This document shows, piece after piece, positions 37,310 to 49,125 of a stretch of 64,000 nt of DNA; position 1 is the stretch's first letter, and the number at the start of each line of letters is the position of its first letter. The notes beneath the pieces were generated by a model. That model was not told the origin of the DNA. It saw only the letters and a program-made list of their open reading frames with translations, and ran no database searches. The stretch is from Taxillus chinensis (Eukaryota; Streptophyta; Magnoliopsida; Santalales; Loranthaceae): NCBI GenBank assembly GCA_023512835.1, contig CM042088.1, positions 42,370,271-42,434,270 on the forward strand. The letters run 5' to 3'. A program made the translations under genes and the position numbers.

Positions 37310-37520
37310 GGAGGATAGGCAATTAGGCATGTATGACTTGGGTGTTGGGGGAAAAAATATACATTTTTGCTGACTCGCACAGTCGTCGCACGACCTACTG
37401 AGAGGGAAAATAAATAGATTAAAAAAAAAGTTGACCTAGCGGGAGGAGACCCCTCTACAAATACGAGGATCGATCCCAAATAACATTAACCAATAATCAG
37501 GCAATAGGTGAATCAGGGTC
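37310..37520 (+). promoter_or_regulatory. Protease gene 2 promoter
   Basis: Closest to 29808-30005: GACTTGGGTG, TTTGCTGACTCGCA, AGTCGTCGCACGACC, GGGAGGAGACCCCTCTACAA, and the leader AACATTAACCAATAATCAGG. ACAAATAC may serve as the TATA-like element. Confidence 0.6.
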
Positions 37521-38893
37521 ATGGATCCATCCTCCATTTCCTCAACTCGTCGTCTAGCCATCTTCCTCTATTATTCTCTTATTTTTTCTTCCCCCTTTTT
37601 TGGCAAATGCTATGGTGCTCCAGAAAACTACACAGCTGCCACTGTGAGTGATGCTGATGTTGGGTCTTACGTTGTTGCCGTCAGCTCTCTACTGCCGGAA
37701 GAGAGATGTGCGTGCAATGACACCAACATGATGATGAAAGGTCAGTCAGTCAGTCCCCCCCTTTTTAAAAAATATATAGATTTTGATTTTCAAAACTGGG
37801 TTACGACATGGTTCTGATAATTATTATGGTTTTTATTTTTTCTTTTTCAAAATATAAAAATGGATATTAGCTTATTTCGACTTGTACTGCATGCATTGAA
37901 AATTAGGGGTCGTGGGTGAGGGATAAGAGCTTCTAATTAAAAGCTTCTTGTATTTTACGTTATTATTGTAGTTATTATATATTAATTTCATTAATTCTCA
38001 ATGCATCTGATTCTCACCGTCTTCATATATTTGTTCTTAGTAAAATGTAAAACTCTAACAAAGAAACACTATAAGAAGACTTAGAACCAAAATGAGAACC
38101 CAAATATAGGAAAATAAGATTTTTAACTTTCCCCTAAATTGAATGATTAATCCTTAATGATACATCATGTTTGACATTTAAGTGAATAAAATTGGAGTAA
38201 AGCATGTTTAGGACCAAATGATCAAGCTATCCAATTAGAAAAACTAATCCTTTCAAACTCGAGAGATAGAACATTCAGGGCACCTTTCACATTGAGAATC
38301 ACATAATTAATTATACATACGTGTTCATCCTCTGATTGTACATGACGATGGAATTAAAAAAATAAACAAATTAGTATCAATTATCACTCTATCCATTATT
38401 CTATATGTAGATCGTTTGAATAAAAATTGAGTGAAACATGTTTAGGGCTAAGCGTTAGAGATATAAAATAAGAGAAATCCCTCCACGCTTGAGAGGGGAC
38501 ATTCATGGCGGGTTCAGATTGATGAGAATCACATAATTTATCCACCATATCCGAGTCTAATATTGTTGTCTACTAAATATTGGCATAGAAACATTAAACA
38601 CAGCATTTAATTATTTAGTCATGAATAAAACCCCGCGTGCGTGTATATATATGTAGACTAAAAAATCATAAATTCAAGACCTATAACCTCAGGTTGACTA
38701 CAAAATAAATCAAATTTCATCATTTTTTGTAGACTAAAAGAAATATTGGGCGAACCTATGTCATCATGTTTCCTAAAAAGATTGTATTTTGTGTCATGGC
38801 ATTTGTTATCATGTCTTTTATACTAATATACGAGCAATTTTATTTTGAACTCTTTTTGTTCAAATAAAATACGGCATCTATTTAACTTTTGAC

Positions 38894-38931
<38 letters not shown>

Positions 38932-40599
38932 TCCTGATATATACATAGGAACCATGAGCAGTGAGTACACGATTAATTTAAACCATTAAAAATTAAATAT
39001 AATGGTTCAAATTTAATTTTTATTTCATTATAACAAAACTACATTTAAATATATAAATTTAAAATATAAATCTAAGGATATGATATATATCATTCACACA
39101 CCATACATAATTTATCATATATATATAGCAGCAAAATAAATCTACACTGCTCTCGAAATAGTATAAAGCTATATCAACCATATTTGTCAACCATAATATA
39201 AATATCAAAATAGCCGTTGAGGTACTGTATATATACACGTTCCCTTGTAGGTAATGATGATGACGAACTCGAACTGGTCCACACGGATAACCCATGCTCC
39301 AAACACGGAGCCGGAGGAGGCCAAAAAAAAGCAGGCGCTACTCATCAGTCCATCATCGCCAGCACGTTTTCCCGAGACCAAAGCCGAATCAACTGGCTTC
39401 TTTCAGCACCCAATGTTGGTGGTGGGACGGAGTTGTCGTCGTCCTACGCAGACAGGGCCTTCGGGTTTTCACAAGCGGCTGCGACGACCCTTCCGACCAT
39501 ATACTGGCAGCCACCGATCGACAGCAACGCATACGTGGTGAAGATCGGCCTGGGTTCGCCGCCCCAATCACTCTCAGTTCTGTTCGACACTGGAAGCAAC
39601 ATTTTTTGGACCCAGTGCGAGCCATGTCTCGGACACTGTTACCCCCAGCGCGAACGTATATTTGACCCCAAAATATCCACAACCTACGCTAATTTCACCT
39701 GCCACTCCAGGGCTTGTCGACAGCTTAACGCCAGTACCATCGCATCTGGCTGCTTCAATAACACCACGTGCACCTATGGAATCGGCTACGGCGACAACAG
39801 CTCTTCAGTTGGGTTTTGGGCGGAGGACACCTTGACACTGACACCCTCGGCCGTGTTCGAAAACATCAGGTTTGGGTGCGGCCAACGGAACAATCTGACT
39901 AGTAACGTTACCATCGCCGGCATCCTAGGGCTCAACCGCGACAGTGTATCCGTAGTGTCCCAAACGGCCGACACGTATGACCAGGTATTCTGCTACTGCA
40001 TTCCTTCTAAGCCCTGTTTCTCAGGGTTTCTCAAATTCGGAAGGAGTTGCGTGACCCCAGCCACGAAATTCACGCCCTTAAGGAAGAAACCGACAAAATA
40101 TCCGAATTACTTCTTCATTGAGTTGACCGGAATAAGTGTCGCCGGGAAAAGTATACGGGTTAACAGATCTGTGTTGACGACTGCCGACACTATCATCGAC
40201 TCCGGCACCACCTTGACATACGTTCCCACCGCGGCCTATGCGGCCCTTCGCGCGTCGTTCAGGGAAGAAATGAAAGACTACCCACTACTGTTGCCTTCCG
40301 CGACCAACGACTCCTATTCCCCGCTGGATACGTGCTATGACCTTAGCAACCGCGACACCGTGCGTGTGCCGTCCATTAGCCTGTTCTTCGCCGGCGGTGT
40401 TGTGGTTTCTATACCTCCCTCTGGAATCTTGGTTGCTTTCTCTGACAATGGGAAAAAAATAGGATGTCTGGCTTTCGTTGACAATACTAATTTTACCAAT
40501 GGCGTTACTATCATCGGATATATGCAGCAACAGACACATGCAGTGGTCTATGATGTCAGGAGAGGAAGAATTGGGTTTCGTCCCAAGGGGTGCCACTGA
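37521..40599 (+). CDS. Nepenthesin/At5g10770-type aspartic protease, intact motifs
   Basis: Exons 37521-37740 and 39251-40599; intron 1510 bp; 522 residues. Signal peptide, then a prosegment with ELVHTDNPCSKHG, then the A1 protease body. Both catalytic motifs are normal: Asp186-Thr-Gly-Ser in LFDTGSNIFWTQCEPC and Asp390-Ser-Gly-Thr-Thr in IIDSGTTLTYVP. The flap region is GYGDNSS, followed by FGCGQ, GILGLNRDS, SQTADTYDQVF, FIELTGISVAG and a C-terminal IGF.PKGC. Many Cys residues match the nepenthesin-type pattern. Probably a secreted or vacuolar endopeptidase. Phase is identical to gene 1 (both exon 1 copies are 220 bp). The intron is about 1.1 kb longer than in gene 1 because of an insertion. 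Confidence 0.93.
38080..39175. other. Insertion in protease gene 2 intron relative to gene 1
   Basis: The introns align up to about 38080 (AACAAAGAAACACTATA) and again from about 39175 (GTCAACCATAATATAAATAT). The extra DNA is AT-rich with a 34-bp (AT)n run (38896-38929) and two related GAGAATCACATAATTxAT strings (38295 and 38522). No TIR or LTR was recognised. Confidence 0.6.
38896..38929. repeat. (AT)n microsatellite
   Basis: Uninterrupted AT dinucleotides in the intron of protease gene 2. Confidence 0.95.
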
Positions 40600-42328
40600 T
40601 CAATCATTCAATTTGAATTGCATGACTGGAGCTGGAGGGATAATAACAATGCAATATAATTACGTACTTTGTCAATAAGCCAGAGTTCATACCAAAACTG
40701 CGTCGTTACTTTGTTCTATCCTCTATTGGTGCGTTAACACTACGTCGTTTTGTTATTTAAAAAAAAAATCATACCAAAACAAAACAATATAGTTTTTATA
40801 TAAAAAAATACTATAACTATACAGTTTTAATAACTATATCAGTAATTATAGAAAATCTTAATTCAATATTGCAACACCCGTATGTGCACGCATTGTCACG
40901 GATAGATCATGTGATATTTAATTATAATAGCTTAAATCAAAATTTATGTTAGCGATGAGATTTTAATATGTGTGAAATTAGTTTTTCAATATCAATATTA
41001 AAGCAATCTAAGACTGTTATGTATATATAGAGACTTTTTAAAATATAAACAATATTTTTGTACATTTAAATTTAATATTATTTTAAAATTTAGTTATATA
41101 TTTATTAAAATATTATTTTAAAATATTAAAGTGACTTTGTTTTAATAAAAATAATGCTGAAGTGGGCGATGTGGTTGTCGTAAACGTAGCTCATGAAGCG
41201 CAAGGCCTCTGACAACATCAGCACCTTCTTTGTTGAGTCGATGATTCTACGATGAGGCCTCGCCACGCCGCCACATCAGCACCTCTATGAAGTTTTACTC
41301 TCTATTTAATAGAAAACTATTAATTTTTCATCATCATATCTATTTATAATCTAGCCTATACTTACTTTTATAGCCTACACTCACTTTTATAGCATATGCT
41401 CAATTAATTGAAATTTAATGATTTACCGTAAATAATTAACGAAACATAAAATTAAAAATTAATATAAATAATTAATGTAAAACTTTATAATTAACCAAAT
41501 ATGAAAAAATTAAGAAAAGTCATAATCACTCACAATTAATCCAATTTAATGTATTTTTTTACAAATATTATTATTAATTTAAAATTTATATATATAATTT
41601 AATCTAAATTAAGATTTAATGGTTAAGCTAGTACGTTCGCAAAACTATACATATATATACTCTTTTTCTCAAACTATTCCTAATTTTTTTAATTCTAACC
41701 GTAAGATTTAATAGTTCAAATAAGAAGCTAGCATCATGTTGGCGTCTCTTTTTGTATGCTCTAATATTCTTACGTTGTTGTCTTTTTTTTTTAAGTGAGA
41801 CATATGTTTGACTTATATAGGTCAGTCGTAATATGAAACTCTTCTGCTAGAGTTAAGCATATTTTATTTTTTAATCTCCATCATTGAAATATGTTAAACT
41901 AACCTAAGATACGTCTACGTGTTTTTTAGTACTTACATTATCCGAGCGATAACTTACTTAAACAGTGATCTTTAGTACGTTTTGTTAAATTTCCCATATT
42001 GTTCGATTTATGACTCAAGTTTAATTTTTGATTTTTGTTCTTACAATGCTGTACAGCACCCCAAGAGGCTCTATGGCCAAAGAGGTCTCCACCCCCTCGT
42101 TTCGTTCTCCTCCCCCAGCCTATACTTGTAAATTCCTCAGCCTCTAGTGTAAAACGGACTAATAACTCGCACACCGGATCCATGGATTTTGATGAGATTG
42201 AACCAAACGAATATGGATTCATTTAAAACGCGGGTGTATGATTACGGAATGGTCCGTGAGAATAATTAAAATTTTATTATACGAATGAATCATTTGATTC
42301 ATTACCTACCCTAAATCTAATTCCCCAG

Positions 42329-42330
<2 letters not shown>
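40600..42330. other. 3' flank of protease gene 2, duplicated with gene 1 flank in part
   Basis: 41395-41560 matches 24825-25020. An extra block at 40681-40860 is absent from gene 1's flank. A GC-rich patch at 41160-41290 reads on minus as a protein-like stretch (KKVLMLSEALRFMSYVYDNH) of unknown origin. No complete gene. Confidence 0.5.

Positions 42331-42362
<32 letters not shown>
42331..42362. repeat. (CT)n microsatellite
   Basis: About 15 CT units at the left border of a GC-rich island. Confidence 0.95.
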
Positions 42363-42365
<3 letters not shown>

Positions 42366-42570
42366 CTCGTAATCTCGGCGCAGTCGTCTTCCTCAGGACC
42401 GGTCGGCTGTTCTCTCCTAGTCCGGGTCTGGCCTCGCTGTCGCTGGATCTGTCTGACGACGCCGGAGCGGTGCTCTCACCCCCTGTCTCCCTTGTCTCAC
42501 GAGACGCCGGAGTCGCTACTGGAAGTCGCACGCTACGCCGTGACACCGTCGGCCTGTCGCTGGCCGAGAG
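42363..42570. other. Unassigned GC-rich island
   Basis: About 200 bases of gene-like, CpG-rich sequence following a (CT)n tract, resembling a plant 5' UTR or first exon, but ending in transposon-like AT-rich DNA and with no identifiable product. Confidence 0.4.
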
Positions 42571-42910
42571 TACATTCCTAATAAAACCAATTTATAGATT
42601 CCTAATTTAAAAAAAAAAAAAACCGGTAAAATTGAAGCAAATGGAAATAAATAAGCATGTTGGTGATGTACGGTGACCCGCTATCCCGGGAGAAGGGAAA
42701 AAATCGCATTGATTATTCACTAAAAGCAAAAATCAACTTATAGTGGAATGTTGAAATGCCCCGGTAAATAACAAAAATTATAAAGAGAGGGAGACCAGCC
42801 GTGATGGCATCTGCCGGTTATGGTGGAGATTCGGCCAGAGTCGGAGAAGACGACGAGAGGATGGGAGCGATAAGGCGTGTGTGGTGGCTGTTTTATGTTT
42901 TGCTTGTGTA
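42571..42910. repeat. Duplicated flank block, copy of 36470-36790
   Basis: The same strings as the 36.4-kb copy, including the transition into GGTGTGTGTGGTGG-type sequence. It marks the right limit of recognisable block duplication. Confidence 0.78.
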
Positions 42911-44296
42911 TTATGTTTTTATTATTATAATAAAGGAACAATATGGACTGTTTCGTTTAGTGTTATTTTTTTTACAATATAATTATTTTTAAAAATTATT
43001 AGTCTAAATAAAATTATATTACTCATTAATATTTTTAAGTTATTTAAACGTATTATTTTTAAAAATAATAAAATTATATATGTTATTTTTTAAAATTTTT
43101 AAAAAATTTAAAATAATTTATATGAAAACAAAATGATTAATAAATTCTCATGTTTAAAATTTTACTATTTATTTTTATATACTTCTCTTATCACTTTTTA
43201 AACATATAAGCTTTTCATTACTTGTCATAAATGAAAGAGAGAAAGAAAAATAATAATAATAATTAATAAATTATAAAATAAATGTAAATATAAATAGAGA
43301 GTAAGGTGTATGATCTTTTTTAAAAAAAATTGAACATATATCAATGGTGAAAGATTATGTTGTTAAGTAAAGCATCCCCTTGTTAGTAGTTTTATAAGCT
43401 TGAAGCATTGCAACGAATGATCTCATTTTTTTATTATAAATAATTTTTTTGACAAGATCATATTGCACTATCTGGTTTTATTACAAAAGTTATTTTTTTC
43501 TTTCTTTTTTTTGGAAAATTAATGTTAGAGCCAAAAATAGGCAATATATGCATATATATATATATATATATTAAAATACTCATAAACAAGGATTACAAAA
43601 ATGGTGTCTCTATAACCTAAACAAAAGAGTGTAAAATATTTAGTGTTGATCCAAATAGTCATAATTTTTTCATTTGTCAATGAAATTGAGCATGATTAAA
43701 AGTGTTAATTTTTAAATTTAATTTACTGTCATCTAGAATCCTTAACATTTTATAGCCCAATGAAAAGTCATCAAAATTGTGCTTTCAAAACAATGATCAC
43801 GACTCTTTATTAACTTGCAACAAAAAAAAACTATGGATAAAAGTAAAATCAATAGGTATATATCAATAGATAAACGTAAAATCAATAGGTAAAAGTGAAA
43901 TCAATAGGTATATGGAAAAAACTATGGACAAAATGAAGTCCAATGATGTGTACATATGAGATTTGAGAATTGACTAGGAAAATTTTAGGAGAGCTATGTT
44001 GGGAAGTGGTCGGAGTCAAGTGTGTGGTGGAACTGTGGAAGGTTTTCAAGTTTCCCTCATATATCTAGATATTAAAATAAGATGATCAAAATAATTTTAT
44101 AATTTTATTTTAAATCATCAAATTATGCCTCTTGTGGTAATCAAAGCGGTAAAAAAGCTCTAAACACACCGAAAGTGATTACCAGGTACCATTTACATAA
44201 GAGCAGAATGAATTCGACAAAGTTAAAAAATTAGTTAATGGTCAAAACATGGAAAAAACAGCCGGGCGAACTCGGCTCTATTTACAGACCTTTCCA
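42911..44296. other. AT-rich intergenic DNA, promoter side of the germin-like gene
   Basis: Contains short repeats of AAATCAATAGGTA (43845-43915) and (AT)n. No gene. Confidence 0.5.
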
Positions 44297-44302
44297 ACTG
44301 TC

Positions 44303-44309
44303 TATAAAT
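44303..44309 (+). promoter_or_regulatory. TATA box of the germin-like gene
   Basis: TATAAAT 79 bases before the start codon, leaving room for a leader of about 50 bases. Confidence 0.6.
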
Positions 44310-44387
44310 GGAAGCCAGCACCTGTGTGCTGTGTACACTATCCCTTTATTCTCTCGTATCATTGTGAGTGCTTCAATTCCAAAAACA

Positions 44388-45199
44388 ATGAGGTCGCGCT
44401 ACCTTCCATCATTAGCTGTGGCATTGGCTTTCCTCTCCATGGTTTCAGCTGCAGACCCAAACCCCTTGCAAGACTTCTGCGTCGGTATTAACAGCACCAA
44501 GGATGCAGGTTCTCTCTCTCTCTCTCTCTCTCGTAAATAATTAATCATGCTCATTTCAGTAGTGTCTACTGTACGTGTACCGACTATGATATATAACTAA
44601 ATATAAATAAATAACCATGCAGTCTCGTACGTTTTTGTGTTGGTACAGTGTACGTGAATGGCAAATTCTGCAAGGACCCAAAGCTGGCCGTGCCCGATGA
44701 TTTCTTTATTACGGGCATGCATTTACCCCGAAACACGAATAACCCGCTTGGGACACTGGTCAGCATGTTCAACGCGGATAACGTGCCCGGACTCAACAGC
44801 CTTGGAGTATCCGTAGCCCGCCTGGACTTCGGACCCTACGGCGTTAACCCGCCGCACGTGCACCCACGCGCCTCCGAGGTCCAGACGGTGCTAGAGGGCA
44901 CGCTCTTCGCGGGCTTCGTCACATCCAACCCGGACCATCGCCTCTTCTCCAAGATCCTCCACCGCGGCGACTCCTTCGTCTTCCCCATGGGCCTCGTTCA
45001 CTTCCAGCGCAATTTAGGGAGCACCCCTGCGGTGTGTATCGTCAGCTTTGGGAGCTCGTCTCCGGGTCTCGTCACCATGCCCAATGCCATATTCGGGTCG
45101 AATCCGCCCATTCCGCCCGACGTTTTGGATCGGGCCTTTCAGTTGGACAAGAAGATGGTGGAGAAGCTGGAGAGGAAACCCTGGTTTAACAACGGGTGA
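44388..45199 (+). CDS. Germin-like protein, subfamily 1 type
   Basis: Exons 44388-44508 and 44649-45199 (GCAG|GT donor, GGTACAG acceptor); 223 residues, the usual germin length. Signal peptide with predicted cut after about residue 21. Cys31 and Cys48 form the conserved disulfide pair. Cupin motif 1 PPHVHPRASE supplies His110, His112 and Glu117; motif 2 HRGDSFVFPMGLVHFQRN supplies His158. These four ligands bind manganese. Family members are secreted, hexameric, cell-wall glycoproteins with superoxide dismutase or oxalate oxidase activity in some cases; the activity here is not determinable from sequence. The (CT)n tract begins two bases after the donor. A TATA box is at 44303. Confidence 0.95.
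44511..44532. repeat. (CT)n tract at the germin-like gene donor site
   Basis: About eleven TC units start immediately after the intron GT, giving an atypical donor extension (GTTCTCTC). Confidence 0.9.
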
Positions 45200-45466
45200 T
45201 CAATCAAAAACAAAATAGAAGCAAAACAAGTTAATAAATTAAACGCATTATTATTATTATTATTAATTATTGTTGTTGTTGCATGCATCTATTTGCTTCG
45301 AATAAGTTAAATAACCTCGTTGTATTTTTATTTTTTTTGCCCCCTTCAATTAAATGAAATGAAATGAAACTTGTTGCCTTCTATTAAAAAACAAAGGCAA
45401 GGTGAAATAAGGTGTTCATCATAAATGTATGAAAAAAACATATCTTATATAAGACGTGCTCAATTT
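45200..45466. other. 3' UTR and flank of the germin-like gene
   Basis: Contains an (ATT)n run and a likely polyadenylation region near 45355. No gene. Confidence 0.5.
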
Positions 45467-45593
45467 GGACCCACGGCTTCGGTTCATTTTCCCACTTCAA
45501 TTATTGAAGCAACGTGTTAATCAGTGATTGGACCCGGGGCTTCGGTTCATTTTCCTACTTCAATTATTGAAGCCACACTTTAATCAGTGGATT
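45467..45593. repeat. Two-copy 63-bp tandem repeat
   Basis: 45467-45529 and 45530-45593: GGACCC, GGCTTCGGTTCATTTTCC, ACTTCAATTATTGAAGC (itself a hairpin) and TAATCAGTG, with few differences. Confidence 0.88.
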
Positions 45594-48080
45594 GGACGTA
45601 CGCCAAGGATGAACTACTTGTCACTTGTCAGAGACACGTTTCAGAATTGATATCAGCGGTCTCTATTCCTTTTAATACATATGCGCACGGTTTCATTTGT
45701 CCAAAAACAAAAATAAAAATAAAAAATACTATTCATATTTTTCTCGCATATGTTCTCCATTCCTTTAACATTTTATACGGTTATCCTCGCACAAATATTT
45801 GGGTTTTTATTGTCTAGGTTACTAGGTAACATACTCCCAATGCTCATTTATTAATTTAAAATGGTTGAAAAAAGTATATATACATATAAAATTATCATAT
45901 ATTCATAAAACCTTTGATGCTAAGGAATGACATCAAGAATCATTAATTTATTTAGTATTTAGTAATGTAAAAGTATATATGTCATTTTATTAAATATTTT
46001 CTGTTTTCCTTTATAAAATATATACAATCCTATATCAGTATAGTTTCAGAGTAGTATTAAATTTAATTAACTCAGATATACTGATTTTTTTTCATAAGAA
46101 TCAATAGTGCAATAAACATAAATTTTTTAGCCATTGTAATGGTGACAGTATTGTGACAACTGAAAACAAAATACAATACAGAGACATGTGACGCACGTTA
46201 CATTAATTGAGATTAATAGATAAATCTCGTTTATTAATTTGTTAATTTTGTCAGGTAAGAGAAGCCAAAATTACTCCAACAGAATAATTTGCGCTTTCCA
46301 AGACAAAAAAAATGTGCAAAGAGTTAACATTAGCATAATAATAACCTGTTTCGCATAGTTAATAATTTTGGTGACATGACATATGACAGTAATGATGATT
46401 TTTTGTCCCGAACAAGTAATACGACGACTCTCAAAAGAAACAAAAAAAAAAAAAAACGTTTTCGTGGATCAAAAAAAATGTGGCCCCTTTTACGTTCACT
46501 TTCTTGGCTTATTGGGGCAGCCAAGAAAAAAAAATGTCTGCCAGGCGTGTCCCCTCGCCAGCGCATCTTGTTGCCCGCCGGCTCCACCCGCTGCTTCGCC
46601 GGCTTGTGGAGGCGGTCCCTCAGAAGCACAATTTTCTCATTATTAACTTCTAGTTTAATGGTATCTTATGTTTCTTCTGGTAAAGTGTTACACTTGAATT
46701 ATCAACCTCACCACCGCTGCTTGAATAAAAATATTTTCTTGTGTCTTTGAGTAATCTCAATCGCAGATAATTTAAGATAAAATTGCTTTTATTTGTTTGA
46801 TTAGGTTAATGGATGCACTATTGAACAAGGTATAACAATTAAAAGAAAATAAAGAATGACTTAGTTATAAATAATAAAAAAAAATTGAAATTGTTAAATT
46901 TATAATAAAAGTATAATAACCGGTAAAAATATTTGAAAAAGAAATATTCGTGTTTTCAATTAAATATAAATTATTTATTTGTCTTATTTCGTATAATTAA
47001 TTTTATTTTATTAGAATTAAGGCTTGTTTGTCTGATTTAGTTTAATTTTGATTTATGTTTCTTCATTGTAATTGTTATAGTCTAATGGATAGTCTAAGCT
47101 TAAAAAAAAAGGCTCACCGTCGAGAATATATGATCTAAAAATTTATTTTCAAAAATATTTCATTTGTATTTGTTTTTATGAAAAAATAACAAATAGTGTT
47201 GGATTCAATATCGAGTTGCTAGTTATTTAGATTTGTTCAAACCAAACAAATATCTGAGTGCCTAAGGGGAGCTTATTCAAAAAGCTAGTGTTTCTAATGA
47301 AAATGTTAAGCGTTAAAAGTTTAAGTTTAGTTCGACATTTAATTTATATATTAAAGCCATATTATATACTTCAATTTAAGTTGAAACTTATCTCTTAAAG
47401 TAACGTGTACATATATTAAATATCACATAGATATTTCACTTTGGAGTTTATTTTGATTCAAGATATAAGATTATATATTGAAGTAATTGGCGTATCATGA
47501 AGTACTATTTATATATTTAAGTTGAAGATATATAATTTCGGTTCGAGTTATAAGACTTTGATTCGATAATTCATTACTTTGATATCATGAAGGAGTTTGA
47601 GACGAGTATATATCTTAAAGCGCTTAAATGATGAGATGAGAGTTTATTAGCATCTTAAACTCAAAGTAAGTTTACACTTAGCATCTTATTTTAATGAGTT
47701 CGAGTTGGAGTCATGAATTTATATCTCAAAGTAACTTAAAATCGAAGTAAGTCCAATCCAAGAAGCTCAACCTGAATGGGTTTGAATCAAAGTCTACATT
47801 TTAAAGTTCTTTATATCTAGAAGTGTATAAAACGGAAGTAATGTTATAACACTTATGTAAAGGTTTTCACTTATATTTAAAAGTTGAGAAATTTATGGTT
47901 TTTTCTATTGAAGGAATCTTCGAAGGAAATGAATTCAGTTTTATATTTCTACACGATGGATTTAGTTTTTATTTTTTTAAAAAAGTTATTATTATTCAAA
48001 TGGCTATTTTATTTGATTGAATTGGTGACCCCGATTAGCAACACAAGTTAATCGAATTTATATGGAAATTTAACGGGGTA
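45594..48080. other. AT-rich intergenic DNA with one unassigned GC-rich patch
   Basis: The patch at 46480-46640 has overlapping frames on both strands and no recognised product. The rest is AT-rich with no gene. 47200-47800 carries many AAGT(A)A and TTAAAGT-type words, an old repeat at most. Confidence 0.5.
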
Positions 48081-48480
48081 ACAGCAGTATGTTTGTTTGG
48101 TAGGGCCGACGCCTATCCAGGTAGGGCCTGTCCTCGTAAGGGACACGCCTCTGGAGCCTCGGTAGTGTTGGTGGACGCCGGCTCTTTCCCTTGCGGATTC
48201 CGGCGGGGCCTGGTTCTCGACGCCCCAATAAGGCACTGAGCCTTTCACTCCCACAACTAGGCTTTTCACCGGGAGTATTCCCCGGAGTATGGGTGCCCTT
48301 GCACTGTCGATCTGACAAGACACCGGTGCTTGCACCTCTGTGAATGCGCAGCCTCGGCTGTAAGTGTCAGGTGAAGAGAGCTCCCTCTTGACGCCTCTGG
48401 TTTGCCCCTTGGCCTACCTTTGCTTCAGGAAAACTTTGGTACAAGGAGGCCAGCATATCCTATGTTCCTAAAAAAAAAAA
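48081..48480. repeat. GC-rich block ending in an A-run, possible retroposon
   Basis: An isolated 390-bp GC-rich block between AT-rich flanks, ending GTTCCT followed by eleven A. The borders suggest a SINE-like or retroposed copy, but I found no target duplication or pol III boxes. Frames on minus are not recognised. Confidence 0.35.
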
Positions 48481-48698
48481 GATGGCCGATAGCCTCCTGA
48501 TACAGCTATGCTCTCCCTAGCTACGCTACGTACCCAACCCAGTCCAACAGTAGCAAATGAAATGAAATAGCAGCTTTAAATTTAAACTTTCTGATACGGT
48601 TTCCTGTTAGTACAAATACTATAGATTTGTAAAGATTTTTCTTTTCTTTTTTACGAAGGGTAAAGACACGCTGCTGCTTTTATTTCATCATTTCCATT

Positions 48699-48729
<31 letters not shown>

Positions 48730-49125
48730 ATATAATCCACTCCTTTACATACGATATAATTTGCATGGCCCCATTTCCACCACTCAAATATTTCACGCAA
48801 ATTTTATATACATACATACATACATATATATATATAAATACTTCAATCTCCATCAGTTCACGTGTTGTCTGCCGGTTTCAATTCGGAAGTGTGGAGCCTG
48901 TGAATTTAACCTCTGCAATTTAACAAAAGCAACATACCCACACCACTATAACGAGTTAAGCAACAACATTAAATTTTAGCCCGCCGTCAGCATCCATCGA
49001 TCGATTCCTTCAACTTTTCAACTCTACGTACCCCGTCGCGCGTGCTAGAAAGAAAGAAAGAAAACAACACTACTTTGGTGCGTTTTCTTGGCTTGCTGAA
49101 CTTCAACTACTGGCATGAATTCCGG
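48481..49125. other. Intergenic DNA downstream of the small membrane-protein gene
   Basis: (CA)n/(TA)n near 48708-48728. Possible 3' UTR of the minus gene in its right part. No other gene. Confidence 0.45.

Noticed and set aside
42277..42546. 89-codon minus frame rich in Arg-Glu
   Set aside because: Its Arg-Glu tail is the (CT)n microsatellite; the rest resembles a UTR-like GC island.
44238..44540. 100-codon plus frame starting upstream of the germin-like gene
   Set aside because: It starts before the TATA box and reads through the donor; the real start is the ATG at 44388 with the signal peptide.
46330..46750. Three overlapping frames on both strands at a GC-rich patch, considered as a gene
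   Set aside because: No family resemblance, no splice or promoter layout, and poly-Lys or poly-Phe runs caused by A-tracts.
48048..48335. Overlapping minus frames in the GC-rich A-tailed block
   Set aside because: Two frames open over the same bases and neither is recognised; composition alone explains them.
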